DNA from: an uncultured Lachnospiraceae bacterium
GTDB taxonomy: Bacteria > Bacillota > Clostridia > Lachnospirales > Lachnospiraceae
Assembly: GCA_902785985.1 (NCBI GenBank)
Contig: CADABA010000022.1
Span: 1-52,188, forward strand
DNA: 52,188 nt
Reading direction: 5' to 3'
The position numbers were made by a program, and so were the translations under genes. Below, in pieces: positions 16,863-24,602 of this stretch. Position 1 is the stretch's first letter, and each line of letters starts with the position of its first letter. The notes under the pieces were generated by a model. That model ran no database searches and was not told the DNA's origin. It saw nothing but the letters and a program-made list of their open reading frames with translations.

Positions 16863-17289
16863 GGATCGGAGCGTCCGACGCAGAGGAGGGACTGAGCACG
16901 CGTATCTCACGACGGAAGCCGCAGGTATTGCGCGATGAAGAATAGAAAAGGAGCTGTGCAGCGCACAGCTCCAAATATCAGTTTGACACTGTAAAATTCT
17001 AGAAGGCCGCTATGAGGGGTTGCGGCCTTCCGGGGATGCCGGCATAGCCGACATTGAAAAAGTGAGTGCTGTTAAGCACAATTCTTTTATAGCATGAAAT
17101 TATTAAGAAATCAATATAAAAGACCATGATAAATTAAAATAAAGACCGTTTTTTCGTTGATTTCATGTTTCTGAAAAGTTTTTTCAGACAATGAGACGCA
17201 GATCAACTGGTCAAAACCAGGTATTTTGATGATAGAATAGATAAAAAGGTCCTGCAGACCTCTGTGAGTACATAAGCGAGGAGGAGTAT
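16863..17289. other. 427-bp gap with Y repeat and two hairpins
   Basis: Contains Y copy 2 (16895-16943), a perfect 10-bp hairpin GGAGCTGTGC-AGC-GCACAGCTCC at 16950-16972 without a strong U tract, and AAGGCCGC / GCGGCCTT near 17003-17030. The rest is A/T-rich up to the next ribosome site. No ORF is supported. Confidence 0.55.
16895..16943 (+). repeat. Y repeat copy 2
   Basis: Shares CGTATCTCACGACGGAAGCC and GCGCGATGAAGAATA with the copy near 29970. Confidence 0.6.
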
Positions 17290-18537
17290 ATGCCGGAAGC
17301 GATCGTTACACTGAAGAAAGGACAGGGCAGGCTTTTGAAGGCCGGCGGAGCCTGGGTCTTTGACAACGAGATTGCCGGAATCAGCGGTAGTTTTCTGAAC
17401 GGGGATATTGTGTGCGTACAGGATTTTGACGGATATCCGATGGGCAGAGGCGTTATCAACATGAATTCGAAGATCCGGGTAAGGATGCTCACACGTAAGG
17501 GGAGTGCCATGATCGATGACGAATTCTTAAGAGGCCGTCTCATGGACGCCTGGAGTTATCGCAAATCGATCGTTGATACCGGATGCTGCCGGATCGTTTT
17601 CGGAGACGCTGATTTTCTCCCCGGGATAACGATCGATAAGTACGGGGACATTCTTGTCATCGAATCTCTCTCCCTCGGTATGGACCGCCTGAAAATGAAG
17701 ATCCTGGACATCCTTGTGGAGATTCTCGCTGAAGATGGCATTGTGATCCGGGGGATCTATGAGCGGAGTGATGCGAAGGAGCGCCTGAAGGAGGGGATGG
17801 AGCGGAAGAAGGGGTTCATAGGAGAACCCTTTGACACACTCGTTCCCATCACGGAGAACGGGGTCCGTTATCTTGTGGATGTGGCGGAAGGTCAGAAGAC
17901 CGGCTTCTTCCTTGATCAGAAGTATAACCGTAAGGCCTGCGGGAAGCTCTGCCGGGGAAAGAAGGTCCTTGACTGCTTTACACATACAGGTTCTTTCGCA
18001 TTGAACGCTGCACTTGCAGGAGCGGAGAGTGTTCTTGCAGTCGATGCATCAGCGTCCGCGCTCTCAATGGCGGAAAGGAATGCTGCGCTCAACGGATTCT
18101 CATTTTCCGAAGATGCCGGGGACGGGTGGATGCGGAATGAAAAAGGCACATGTCTGCGGTTCATGGAGGCAGATCTTCTGGAACTCCTCCCGGAGATGGC
18201 AGCGGGGGATGAGCGGTATGATGTCGTTATCCTCGATCCGCCGGCGTTCGCAAAGAGCCGGCAGAACGTGAAGAGCGCGGTGAAGGGCTACCGAAAGATC
18301 AACGCGGCAGGGATGCGGATCACGCGGGACGGGGGATTTCTTATGACCTGTACCTGCTCTCACTTTATGACGCGGGAACTGTTTGAGAAGATGCTTCTCG
18401 AGGCGTCGCGCGAGGCGCATGTGCGGCTGCGCCAGATCGAGGCCCGGGCGCAGGCACCGGATCATCCGATCCTGTGGTCGGCGGAGGAGAGCTCGTATCT
18501 CAAGTTCTACATTTTCCAGATCGTGCATGAGCGCTGA
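17290..18537 (+). CDS. Class I SAM-dependent rRNA methyltransferase (RlmI/YwbD family)
   Basis: Predicted m5C methyltransferase acting on 23S rRNA. Residues 1-75 resemble a PUA RNA-binding domain (KKGQGRLLKAGGAWVFDNEI, then GDIVCVQDFDGYPMGRG). Residues about 190-415 form the Rossmann methyltransferase with VLDCFTHTGSFALNAALAGA, a VDASASALSMAERNAALNG binding loop, VVILDPPAFAKSR, and MTCTCSHFM near the active site. The 415-aa length is typical. The start follows CGAGGAGGAG. The gene stands alone. Confidence 0.9.
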   Translation: MPEAIVTLKKGQGRLLKAGGAWVFDNEIAGISGSFLNGDIVCVQDFDGYPMGRGVINMNSKIRVRMLTRKGSAMIDDEFLRGRLMDAWSYRKSIVDTGCCRIVFGDADFLPGITIDKYGDILVIESLSLGMDRLKMKILDILVEILAEDGIVIRGIYERSDAKERLKEGMERKKGFIGEPFDTLVPITENGVRYLVDVAEGQKTGFFLDQKYNRKACGKLCRGKKVLDCFTHTGSFALNAALAGAESVLAVDASASALSMAERNAALNGFSFSEDAGDGWMRNEKGTCLRFMEADLLELLPEMAAGDERYDVVILDPPAFAKSRQNVKSAVKGYRKINAAGMRITRDGGFLMTCTCSHFMTRELFEKMLLEASREAHVRLRQIEARAQAPDHPILWSAEESSYLKFYIFQIVHER

Positions 18538-18723
18538 GAGGGGAAAGCAGGAAATGTGCTGACCCGGTGTGTGCGAATAATCTTCGGTCGGTGCGTGACC
18601 GGCTGCACGGTGCAGGGCTTCCGGGGATGAGGCAGGGATGCAGGAGGAGCGGGGTCCGCAGACGGATCCTGAATGAAGCAGTCGGTGCAAAAGAAAAGCT
18701 CCGGCATTTTCAAGGAGAAAAAA

Positions 18724-19950
18724 ATGAAGTATGAAGATGCAGTAAAGAAGCTTTCGGCTTACGGACAGGAGCATGTGCTCCGCTTTTATGAGACCCTCGA
18801 TGAGGGAGAGAAGGAAGCGCTCCTTCGCCAGATCGATGAAATCGATTTTTCTGTTATTTCCGCGCTTGGAAACGAGAAGGAGAACATAAAGCGCGGTGTG
18901 ATCACTCCCCTTGCGGCTATGCGTGCGGATGAGATCGAGAGCAGGAAGGAGATCTTCAGGGAGGAGGGACTTGCTGCCATCCGAGCCGGAAAAGTCGCTG
19001 CTGTTCTGCTCGCGGGCGGTATGGGAACCAGGCTCGGAAGTCCCGACCCCAAGGGAATGTATGACATCGGGATCCATAAGCATGTATATATTTTCCAGAG
19101 ACTCATAGAGAACATGCTCGACGTGGTCCGGGAAGCCGGATGTTTTTTCCGTCTCTATGTCATGACCAGCGAGAAAAATGATGCAAAGACCCGCGCTTTT
19201 TTTGAAGAACATAAATATTTCGGCTATGATCCCGCATATATTGCATTTTTCTGCCAGGATAACGCCCCGACGGTAGATTTTGACGGGAAAGTACTGATGG
19301 AGAGTAAAGGCCGTATCTCCACATCCCCGAACGGCAACGGCGGATGGATGAAATCGCTCGAGCGCGCGGGGCTTCTTCAGGAAATGCATCGGGAAGGAAT
19401 TCAGTGGCTCAACACATTCAGCGTCGACAATGTTCTCCAGAAGATCTGCGACCCGGTCTTTGTGGGTGCAACGATCCTCTCAGGCCGAGATTCGGGATCC
19501 AAGGTCGTACGGAAGGCAAATCCGGAGGAGGCGATCGGAGTGATTTGCAGCGAGGACGGTAAGACCGCGGTCGTCGAGTACTCAGAACTCTCGGAGGAGA
19601 TGCGCTACGCAAAAGACGAATCCGGAGATTACGCGTATTATTACGGCGTGATCCTCAATTATCTCTTCAGCCTCTCTGCGGCGGAGAAGGTCATGAATGA
19701 AGAGATGACAAATCATATTGCACGGAAAAAGATTGCCTGCATTGACGGGGAGGGAAATGCAGTAAGACCCGAGGTTCCGAACGGATGTAAATTCGAGCTT
19801 TTCATTTTCGACCTTCTGAAGGGAATGAACGGCTGCCTGCCCTTTGAGGTCGTGCGGAATCGTGAGTTTGCGCCGGTGAAAAATAAGGAGGGAGCGGATT
19901 CCGTTCAGACAGCGAGAGAACTTTGCCGTGAGAACGGGATCGAGCTGTAA
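18724..19950 (+). CDS. UDPGP-family UTP-sugar-1-phosphate uridylyltransferase
   Basis: The 408-aa protein belongs to the eukaryotic-type UDPGP family (UAP1-like: UDP-GlcNAc/GalNAc or UDP-glucose pyrophosphorylases), unrelated in layout to GalU or GlmU. The nucleotide-binding loop LLAGGMGTRLG and then PKGMYDIG (about 98-120) is diagnostic. MTSEKNDAKTRAFFEE, STSPNGNGGWMKSL and FSVDNVLQKICDPVF follow in family order. It should make a UDP-sugar for surface polymers. The ATG at 18724 is preceded by CAAGGAG; a frame 17 codons longer lacks family match. Sugar specificity cannot be set from sequence. Confidence 0.88.
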   Translation: MKYEDAVKKLSAYGQEHVLRFYETLDEGEKEALLRQIDEIDFSVISALGNEKENIKRGVITPLAAMRADEIESRKEIFREEGLAAIRAGKVAAVLLAGGMGTRLGSPDPKGMYDIGIHKHVYIFQRLIENMLDVVREAGCFFRLYVMTSEKNDAKTRAFFEEHKYFGYDPAYIAFFCQDNAPTVDFDGKVLMESKGRISTSPNGNGGWMKSLERAGLLQEMHREGIQWLNTFSVDNVLQKICDPVFVGATILSGRDSGSKVVRKANPEEAIGVICSEDGKTAVVEYSELSEEMRYAKDESGDYAYYYGVILNYLFSLSAAEKVMNEEMTNHIARKKIACIDGEGNAVRPEVPNGCKFELFIFDLLKGMNGCLPFEVVRNREFAPVKNKEGADSVQTARELCRENGIEL

Positions 19951-20050
19951 GCGCTGTACAGTGCGGGCAGCGTTTCCGCAGGTCTTCCGGGATGGAGGAA
20001 GACCGACCGCCTGACCGGTAACAGGAAAAAGTATAAACGAGGAAAAGAAT

Positions 20051-20971
20051 ATGGAAGAAAGAGAAGAGCGCAAGCTGGCGCTCCTGATTGATTCCGACAA
20101 TGTCTCGTCGAAGTACCTGAACGGTATCTTCGATGAGCTTTCACAGTATGGAATCATCACATACAGAAGAATCTACGGAGATTTCACAACGCAGGCCAAT
20201 GCCCGCTGGAGCGACCGCCTGCTCGAAAAATCCATTATCCCGATCCAGCAGTTTTCAAATACCAGCGGCAAAAATGCGACGGATTCGGCTCTCATCATCG
20301 ATGCGATGGACCTGCTGTACACATCCAATGTCGACGGTTTCTGCATTGTCTCGAGCGACAGTGATTTTACCCGTCTTGCCTCCCGCCTGCGCGAGTCAGG
20401 CAAAATAATCATCGGCATGGGAGAGAAAAAGACGCCGGATTCGTTCAGGTCGGCCTGTACGATCTTCACGGAGCTTGAAAACCTGCTTGAAAATGAAAAC
20501 AGCTCGAACGGTAATGACAAGCAGGCGATCGAGGAGACGATCGTCAATATCATCACGCAGAATGACAACAAGGGGAAAGTGACCGGTTCCGGCGAGATCG
20601 GAAGCAAGCTCCAGAACAAATATCCGGATTTCGATATCCGAACTTTCGGATATACTCAGCTCTCAAAATTCCTGGAGGATATCCCTGCAATCGTTCTCAA
20701 TAAGGACAGCAGTCAGATCACGGTCAGCCTCCGGGATGAGAAGAATGATGAGGATCCCACGATCCAGGATATCCGTGAGATCGTGAAAAGGCGCGGGAAC
20801 CGCGGAATTGCGCTCGCAACGCTGGGTCTTGAGATCCGCAGACGGCACAGGGAATTTAATGTCAAGCTCTACGGCTACAGCCAGCTGTATCGCTTCATCG
20901 AGAGCATACCGGATCTGGAGGTGATCGGGGACAGGGCTGACCGGAAGGTTGTGTACAGAGGAAAGAGCTGA
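20051..20971 (+). CDS. NYN-domain (LabA-like) protein with two OST-HTH/LOTUS domains
   Basis: Residues about 5-150 form an NYN/PIN-like nuclease fold with the acidic clusters expected at its metal site: ALLIDSDNVS, NATDSALIIDAMDLL, and CIVSSDSDFTRLASRLRE. Two OST-HTH/LOTUS-type modules follow at about 160-228 and 236-305; both contain the GYTQL/GYSQL-x-x-F(L/I) signature. This layout is common in Firmicutes and Proteobacteria and is thought to process or bind structured RNA; targets are unknown. The start has AACGAGGAAAAG upstream. The next gene, a nuclease-helicase, begins 57 bp downstream and may be co-transcribed. Confidence 0.85.
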   Translation: MEEREERKLALLIDSDNVSSKYLNGIFDELSQYGIITYRRIYGDFTTQANARWSDRLLEKSIIPIQQFSNTSGKNATDSALIIDAMDLLYTSNVDGFCIVSSDSDFTRLASRLRESGKIIIGMGEKKTPDSFRSACTIFTELENLLENENSSNGNDKQAIEETIVNIITQNDNKGKVTGSGEIGSKLQNKYPDFDIRTFGYTQLSKFLEDIPAIVLNKDSSQITVSLRDEKNDEDPTIQDIREIVKRRGNRGIALATLGLEIRRRHREFNVKLYGYSQLYRFIESIPDLEVIGDRADRKVVYRGKS

Positions 20972-21028
20972 GGAGTCCGATCATTGAGACGTGAAGATGC
21001 ACATGCATCGCATGGTTGAAATCGTAAA

Positions 21029-23542
21029 ATGGCTGAAACAGAGACGAATGTACGCAACAAAAAAAGTGAAGAAGTCCGGATCTCCGTGAGATCACTGGTC
21101 GAATTCATCAGAAGGAGCGGGGATATCGACACCCGTTCCGGGAGCAGCTTTGATCCGGAAGCCATGCTTGCGGGAGGACGCGCCCACAGAAGGATCCAGA
21201 AGGGAATGGCCGGTGACTACCAGGCAGAAATGTCACTGAAGGATTTGTTTGACTGCGGTGACTACCGCATAAAGATCGAGGGGCGGGCTGACGGTGTTTT
21301 CACGGAGAAGACGGGTACGGAAGGCGTCCGGCGCTTTGCGGTCGACGAGATCAAGGGGACTTATGTGGATCCTGACAGTCTTCGGGAGCCGGTGCCGGTC
21401 CATCTGGCGCAGGCGAAGTGCTATGCGGCCATTATTTTGAAACAGTATCCGGTAAAGAGAGGGGATTTTCGAGAGCTGTTTGCCATCCCTGACGGGACGG
21501 AGATGTCCGAAAATGAGATCGGTGTGTGCATGACCTATGTGCATCTCACGGAAAATGAAAAGATCAGGCGCTTTTCTTTCATTTTCAACAGGGAAGAGAT
21601 CTTCGGATGGTATGAGGAACTCATCGCGGACTTTAAAAAATGGACGGATATGCAGACGGCCTGGAAAAGAAAACGCGATCTTTCAATGGAGCCGTTAAGC
21701 TTTCCCTTCGAGTACAGAAAAGGTCAGAAGATCCTTGTATCTTCCGTTTACCACACGATCCGGGAGAAGAAGGAGCTTTTTCTCATGGCTCCGACCGGTA
21801 CGGGGAAGACGATGGCGGTCATCTATCCGTCCGTCAGGGCGATCGGTCAGGGAATCGCAGACAGGATCTTTTATCTGACCGCAAAGAATCAGACGCACCG
21901 TGTGGCGGAGGAGGCCTTCGGGATTCTTAAGAACGCAGGGCTCTCAATGAGGACGGTCACGCTTACAGCAAAAGAAAAAATTTGCCCGATGAATGAGGTT
22001 TCCTGCAATCCGGATGACTGTCCGTACGCGAAGGGCCATTTTGACAGGATTAATGATGCGGTCTTTGACCTTCTGTCTGAGAAAGAAGTGTTCGACAGGG
22101 AGACGATTGCGGATTGGGCTGCCGGGCGCACTGTATGTCCGTTCGAGCTCGGACTTGATCTCTCGACGTGGTGCGACGCAGTCATAGGGGATTACAATTA
22201 TGCCTTTGATCCGAACGCACACCTTGCCCGCTTTTTCGGAGAGGGGAAAAAGAGCGATGCGATCCTTCTGATCGACGAAGCACACAATCTGGTCGACCGT
22301 GCGAGGGAGATGTACAGCGCAGAACTCGTCAAGGAGGATGTCCTGAAGGCACGGAATCTCGTAAAGAATGTGAGCCGGAAAGCCGCGCGTGCTCTTTCCC
22401 GCGTCAACCGGAAGATGCTTGCGCTCAGGAAGAGCTTTGACGCTGAGGTGCCGGATACGGGGCGTGAGCGATGGATGATTCTCCCTGAGGGCGGTGATCT
22501 CTATAACGAAGCGCTCAGGGCGTTCGGTGAACTGCAGGTCTTTTTTAAGGAGGAGAGGGATGCGTCCTGCAGGGAGGATCTGCTTGATTTTTATTTCCAG
22601 ATCTCCGGGTTCGTGTCGACCTGTGAGGCGATGGATGCCGACTATGCGACCTACGCGTTTGCCGATGAGAAAGGGCATTTTCATGTCCGGCTCTTCTGCG
22701 TAAATCCGGCGAGAAGGCTTGGGGAGATGATCGACCGCACAAGGAGCGCTATTTTTTTCTCCGCGACACTGCTCCCCGTCGGATACTACAGAAAGCTCCT
22801 GTCCGTCAGGGAGGATGCCTACACGGTCTATGCCGAGAGCTCTTTTAAGGAGGAACAGCGGCTGATCCTTGTCGGAGGGGATGTGAGCACGCGCATGCGG
22901 AGCCGGGGAAAAACGATGTATCGGAAAATCGCGTCTTATATCCACGAGACCGTGACAGCACACAGGGGGAATTACATGGCATTTTTCCCGTCCTACAAAT
23001 TCATGGAGGACGTGCTTGCGATCTACAGGACAGAGTTCGATGAACCGGATGTGAACTGGGTCGCCCAGTCGAGGTACATGGACGGGATGGACCGGGAGAT
23101 ATTCCTGGAGAATTTCTATGAAGCTCCGGAAATGTCCCTGGTCGGCTTTTGTGTCATGGGCGGCATCTTTGCGGAGGGGATCGATCTCACCGGCTCGCGC
23201 CTTGTCGGCGCGATTGTTGTAGGATGCGGACTGCCGCAGGTCGGGGCAGAGACAGAGCTGCTCCGGAAATATTACGAGGATAAGGACCATACCGGATTTG
23301 CATCCGCCTATCTTTATCCGGGAATGAATAAGGTCCTTCAGTCTGCGGGGCGCGTGATCCGGACAGCGACGGATCGGGGAATCATTCTCCTTCTGGATGA
23401 CCGGTTCCTTACGCGTGACTGCCTTGGCATGTTCCCGAGGGAGTGGAGGCACTTCATTTCCTGCAGGGAGGGGCAGGCGGGGACGATCCTTCGCGAGTTC
23501 TGGGAAAATGAAAATCCGTCAGACCCGGGTGTACAGACATAG
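21029..23542 (+). CDS. PD-(D/E)XK nuclease fused to XPD/DinG-type superfamily 2 helicase
   Basis: An 837-aa predicted nuclease-helicase. The N-terminal ~180 residues show a Cas4/RecB-like PD-(D/E)XK pattern: AHRRIQ, EGRADGVF, VDEIKGTY, then AQAKCYAAIILKQ. From about 220 it is a DinG/XPD-like helicase: Walker A APTGTGKT at about 253, four Cys (CPMNE, CNPDD, CPYA, CPFEL) spaced for a 4Fe-4S cluster, DEAH box LLIDEAHN at about 413, and the C-terminal SATLLP, VGFCVMGGIFAEGIDL and QSAGRVIR motifs. The fusion is known in Firmicutes and presumed to act in DNA repair. It ends one base before the next start codon. Confidence 0.87.
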   Translation: MAETETNVRNKKSEEVRISVRSLVEFIRRSGDIDTRSGSSFDPEAMLAGGRAHRRIQKGMAGDYQAEMSLKDLFDCGDYRIKIEGRADGVFTEKTGTEGVRRFAVDEIKGTYVDPDSLREPVPVHLAQAKCYAAIILKQYPVKRGDFRELFAIPDGTEMSENEIGVCMTYVHLTENEKIRRFSFIFNREEIFGWYEELIADFKKWTDMQTAWKRKRDLSMEPLSFPFEYRKGQKILVSSVYHTIREKKELFLMAPTGTGKTMAVIYPSVRAIGQGIADRIFYLTAKNQTHRVAEEAFGILKNAGLSMRTVTLTAKEKICPMNEVSCNPDDCPYAKGHFDRINDAVFDLLSEKEVFDRETIADWAAGRTVCPFELGLDLSTWCDAVIGDYNYAFDPNAHLARFFGEGKKSDAILLIDEAHNLVDRAREMYSAELVKEDVLKARNLVKNVSRKAARALSRVNRKMLALRKSFDAEVPDTGRERWMILPEGGDLYNEALRAFGELQVFFKEERDASCREDLLDFYFQISGFVSTCEAMDADYATYAFADEKGHFHVRLFCVNPARRLGEMIDRTRSAIFFSATLLPVGYYRKLLSVREDAYTVYAESSFKEEQRLILVGGDVSTRMRSRGKTMYRKIASYIHETVTAHRGNYMAFFPSYKFMEDVLAIYRTEFDEPDVNWVAQSRYMDGMDREIFLENFYEAPEMSLVGFCVMGGIFAEGIDLTGSRLVGAIVVGCGLPQVGAETELLRKYYEDKDHTGFASAYLYPGMNKVLQSAGRVIRTATDRGIILLLDDRFLTRDCLGMFPREWRHFISCREGQAGTILREFWENENPSDPGVQT

Positions 23543-24301
23543 ATGAGAGACCTGCAGATGAAAGGATGTGAACATTCTTTGAGAGACACAGAGGAGATGA
23601 GTATCCGGGAAATGGCCGAAAGACTCAAAAGGAAAGATGCTGAGGAGATAAGAGTACGGGAAATGGCCGGAAGACTCAACAGGAAAGATGCAGAAGAGAT
23701 GAGGATCCGGGAAATGGCAGAAAGCTTCTTTAAGGAAGATCTGCAGGCAGATGCAGGACCGGAAGAAGACAGGAGGAACCGTGAGGCTGTAAAGAAAGCG
23801 CAGCGGGAAAAGAATCTTCAGAAAATGAAAAAACTGCTTCTTCTGCATGGGCAGGATATCCTCTTTGCGCCGGGCATGCAGCAGGAGAAGAGCTTTATAC
23901 AGCACGGAAAGGTAAGCGTCTTTGAGCACTCTGTCGGCGTAACTCTCGTAAGCCTTATGCTGGCAGAGAAATTTAAAATGAAAGTCGATACAAGATCTCT
24001 CGTCCGAGGGAGCCTTCTCCACGATTACTTTCTTTATGACTGGCATGATCCGCATCCGGAAGTCGGGCTGCACGGTTTTACCCATGCAAAGATTGCGATG
24101 GAAAATGCCTGCAGGGATTTTGATCTCAACGAGATCGAGAAGGATATGATCGCGCGGCATATGTTCCCGCTCAATCTGAAGCCGCCGAAATACGCAGAGA
24201 GCAGAATTCTGTGTCTTGCGGATAAGATCGCGGCGACCTGCGAGACGATCAGGATTCCCTATTGCGCGGAAGTCATAAGGGAACTGCTGGAAGCCGTGTG
24301 A
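23543..24301 (+). CDS. HD-domain protein with N-terminal 17-residue tandem repeats
   Basis: The C-terminal ~165 residues are an HD hydrolase domain: VFEHSVGVTLVSLMLA (first His), RGSLLHDYFLYDW (HD pair), and HGFTHAKIAMENA and DMIARHMFP downstream. The family often acts on phosphodiesters or nucleotides; substrate unknown. Residues 17-67 are an insertion of three 17-aa repeats (EE-x-x-(I/V)REMA-x-x-L-x-RKDA), charged and helix-prone, encoded by a 51-bp tandem duplication at 23591-23743. The ATG directly follows the helicase stop, indicating coupling. A small Cys-rich ORF and a terminator follow. Confidence 0.8.
   Translation: MRDLQMKGCEHSLRDTEEMSIREMAERLKRKDAEEIRVREMAGRLNRKDAEEMRIREMAESFFKEDLQADAGPEEDRRNREAVKKAQREKNLQKMKKLLLLHGQDILFAPGMQQEKSFIQHGKVSVFEHSVGVTLVSLMLAEKFKMKVDTRSLVRGSLLHDYFLYDWHDPHPEVGLHGFTHAKIAMENACRDFDLNEIEKDMIARHMFPLNLKPPKYAESRILCLADKIAATCETIRIPYCAEVIRELLEAV
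23591..23743 (+). repeat. 51-bp coding tandem repeat, three units
   Basis: Units at 23591-23641, 23642-23692 and 23693-23743. Units 1 and 2 are close at DNA level (CGGGAAATGGCCG and AGGAAAGATGC shared). Unit 3 degenerates at its 3' end. The length is a multiple of three and keeps the HD gene in frame. Confidence 0.85.
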
Positions 24302-24307
24302 AAAGAG

Positions 24308-24436
24308 ATGGAAACTTGCGGAACGGTATGTTATGATACGAACGGCAAAGTCATGCCTGCCTGTACCCGATGCATGATGCGTGGGTGCGGTATTGACAGT
24401 AAAAAGGAACAGATGTCGCGGTTCCTGTCATCATAA
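24308..24436 (+). CDS. Hypothetical 42-aa Cys-rich peptide
   Basis: An unrecognised short ORF six bases after the HD-gene stop. It encodes five Cys (residues 4, 7, 19, 22 and 27) arranged CxxC...CxxC-x4-C, a pattern seen in small zinc-binding or redox peptides. Its TAA lies three bases before a rho-independent terminator, as expected for the last gene of an operon. AAAAGAG abuts the ATG with almost no spacing, so initiation would rely on coupling to the upstream stop. A non-coding leader or small RNA is the alternative. Confidence 0.42.
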   Translation: METCGTVCYDTNGKVMPACTRCMMRGCGIDSKKEQMSRFLSS

Positions 24437-24439
24437 TTC

Positions 24440-24463
24440 GACCGATACATCGGTCTTTTATTT
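24440..24463 (+). terminator. Rho-independent terminator
   Basis: GACCGA-TACA-TCGGTC followed by TTTTATTT. It ends the NYN-helicase-HD(-small ORF) cluster. A weaker hairpin AATGAA...TTCATTTTTT follows at 24475-24495. Confidence 0.75.
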
Positions 24464-24602
24464 CCGGTTCGGCCAATGAAGGACTTTCATTTTTTCAGGA
24501 GACATATTTTGCCCGCGAATGCCAATTTGGCATGAGTGGCTGCAAAATAGTCATCCGAGGCCATTAGTCAGACATCAAAACTTCGCTTTGGGAGGTGGAA
24601 CA

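Noticed and set aside
21029-21560. Cas4 of a CRISPR system
   Set aside because: The nuclease-like segment is fused to a DinG-type helicase and there are no cas genes or arrays.
21944-23452. 502-codon - strand frame opposite the helicase
   Set aside because: Antisense shadow of a well-supported gene.
24308-24463. 6S RNA, SRP RNA or a known riboswitch upstream of purL
   Set aside because: The sequence lacks the conserved blocks of these RNAs as I know them, and the terminator belongs naturally to the upstream cluster.
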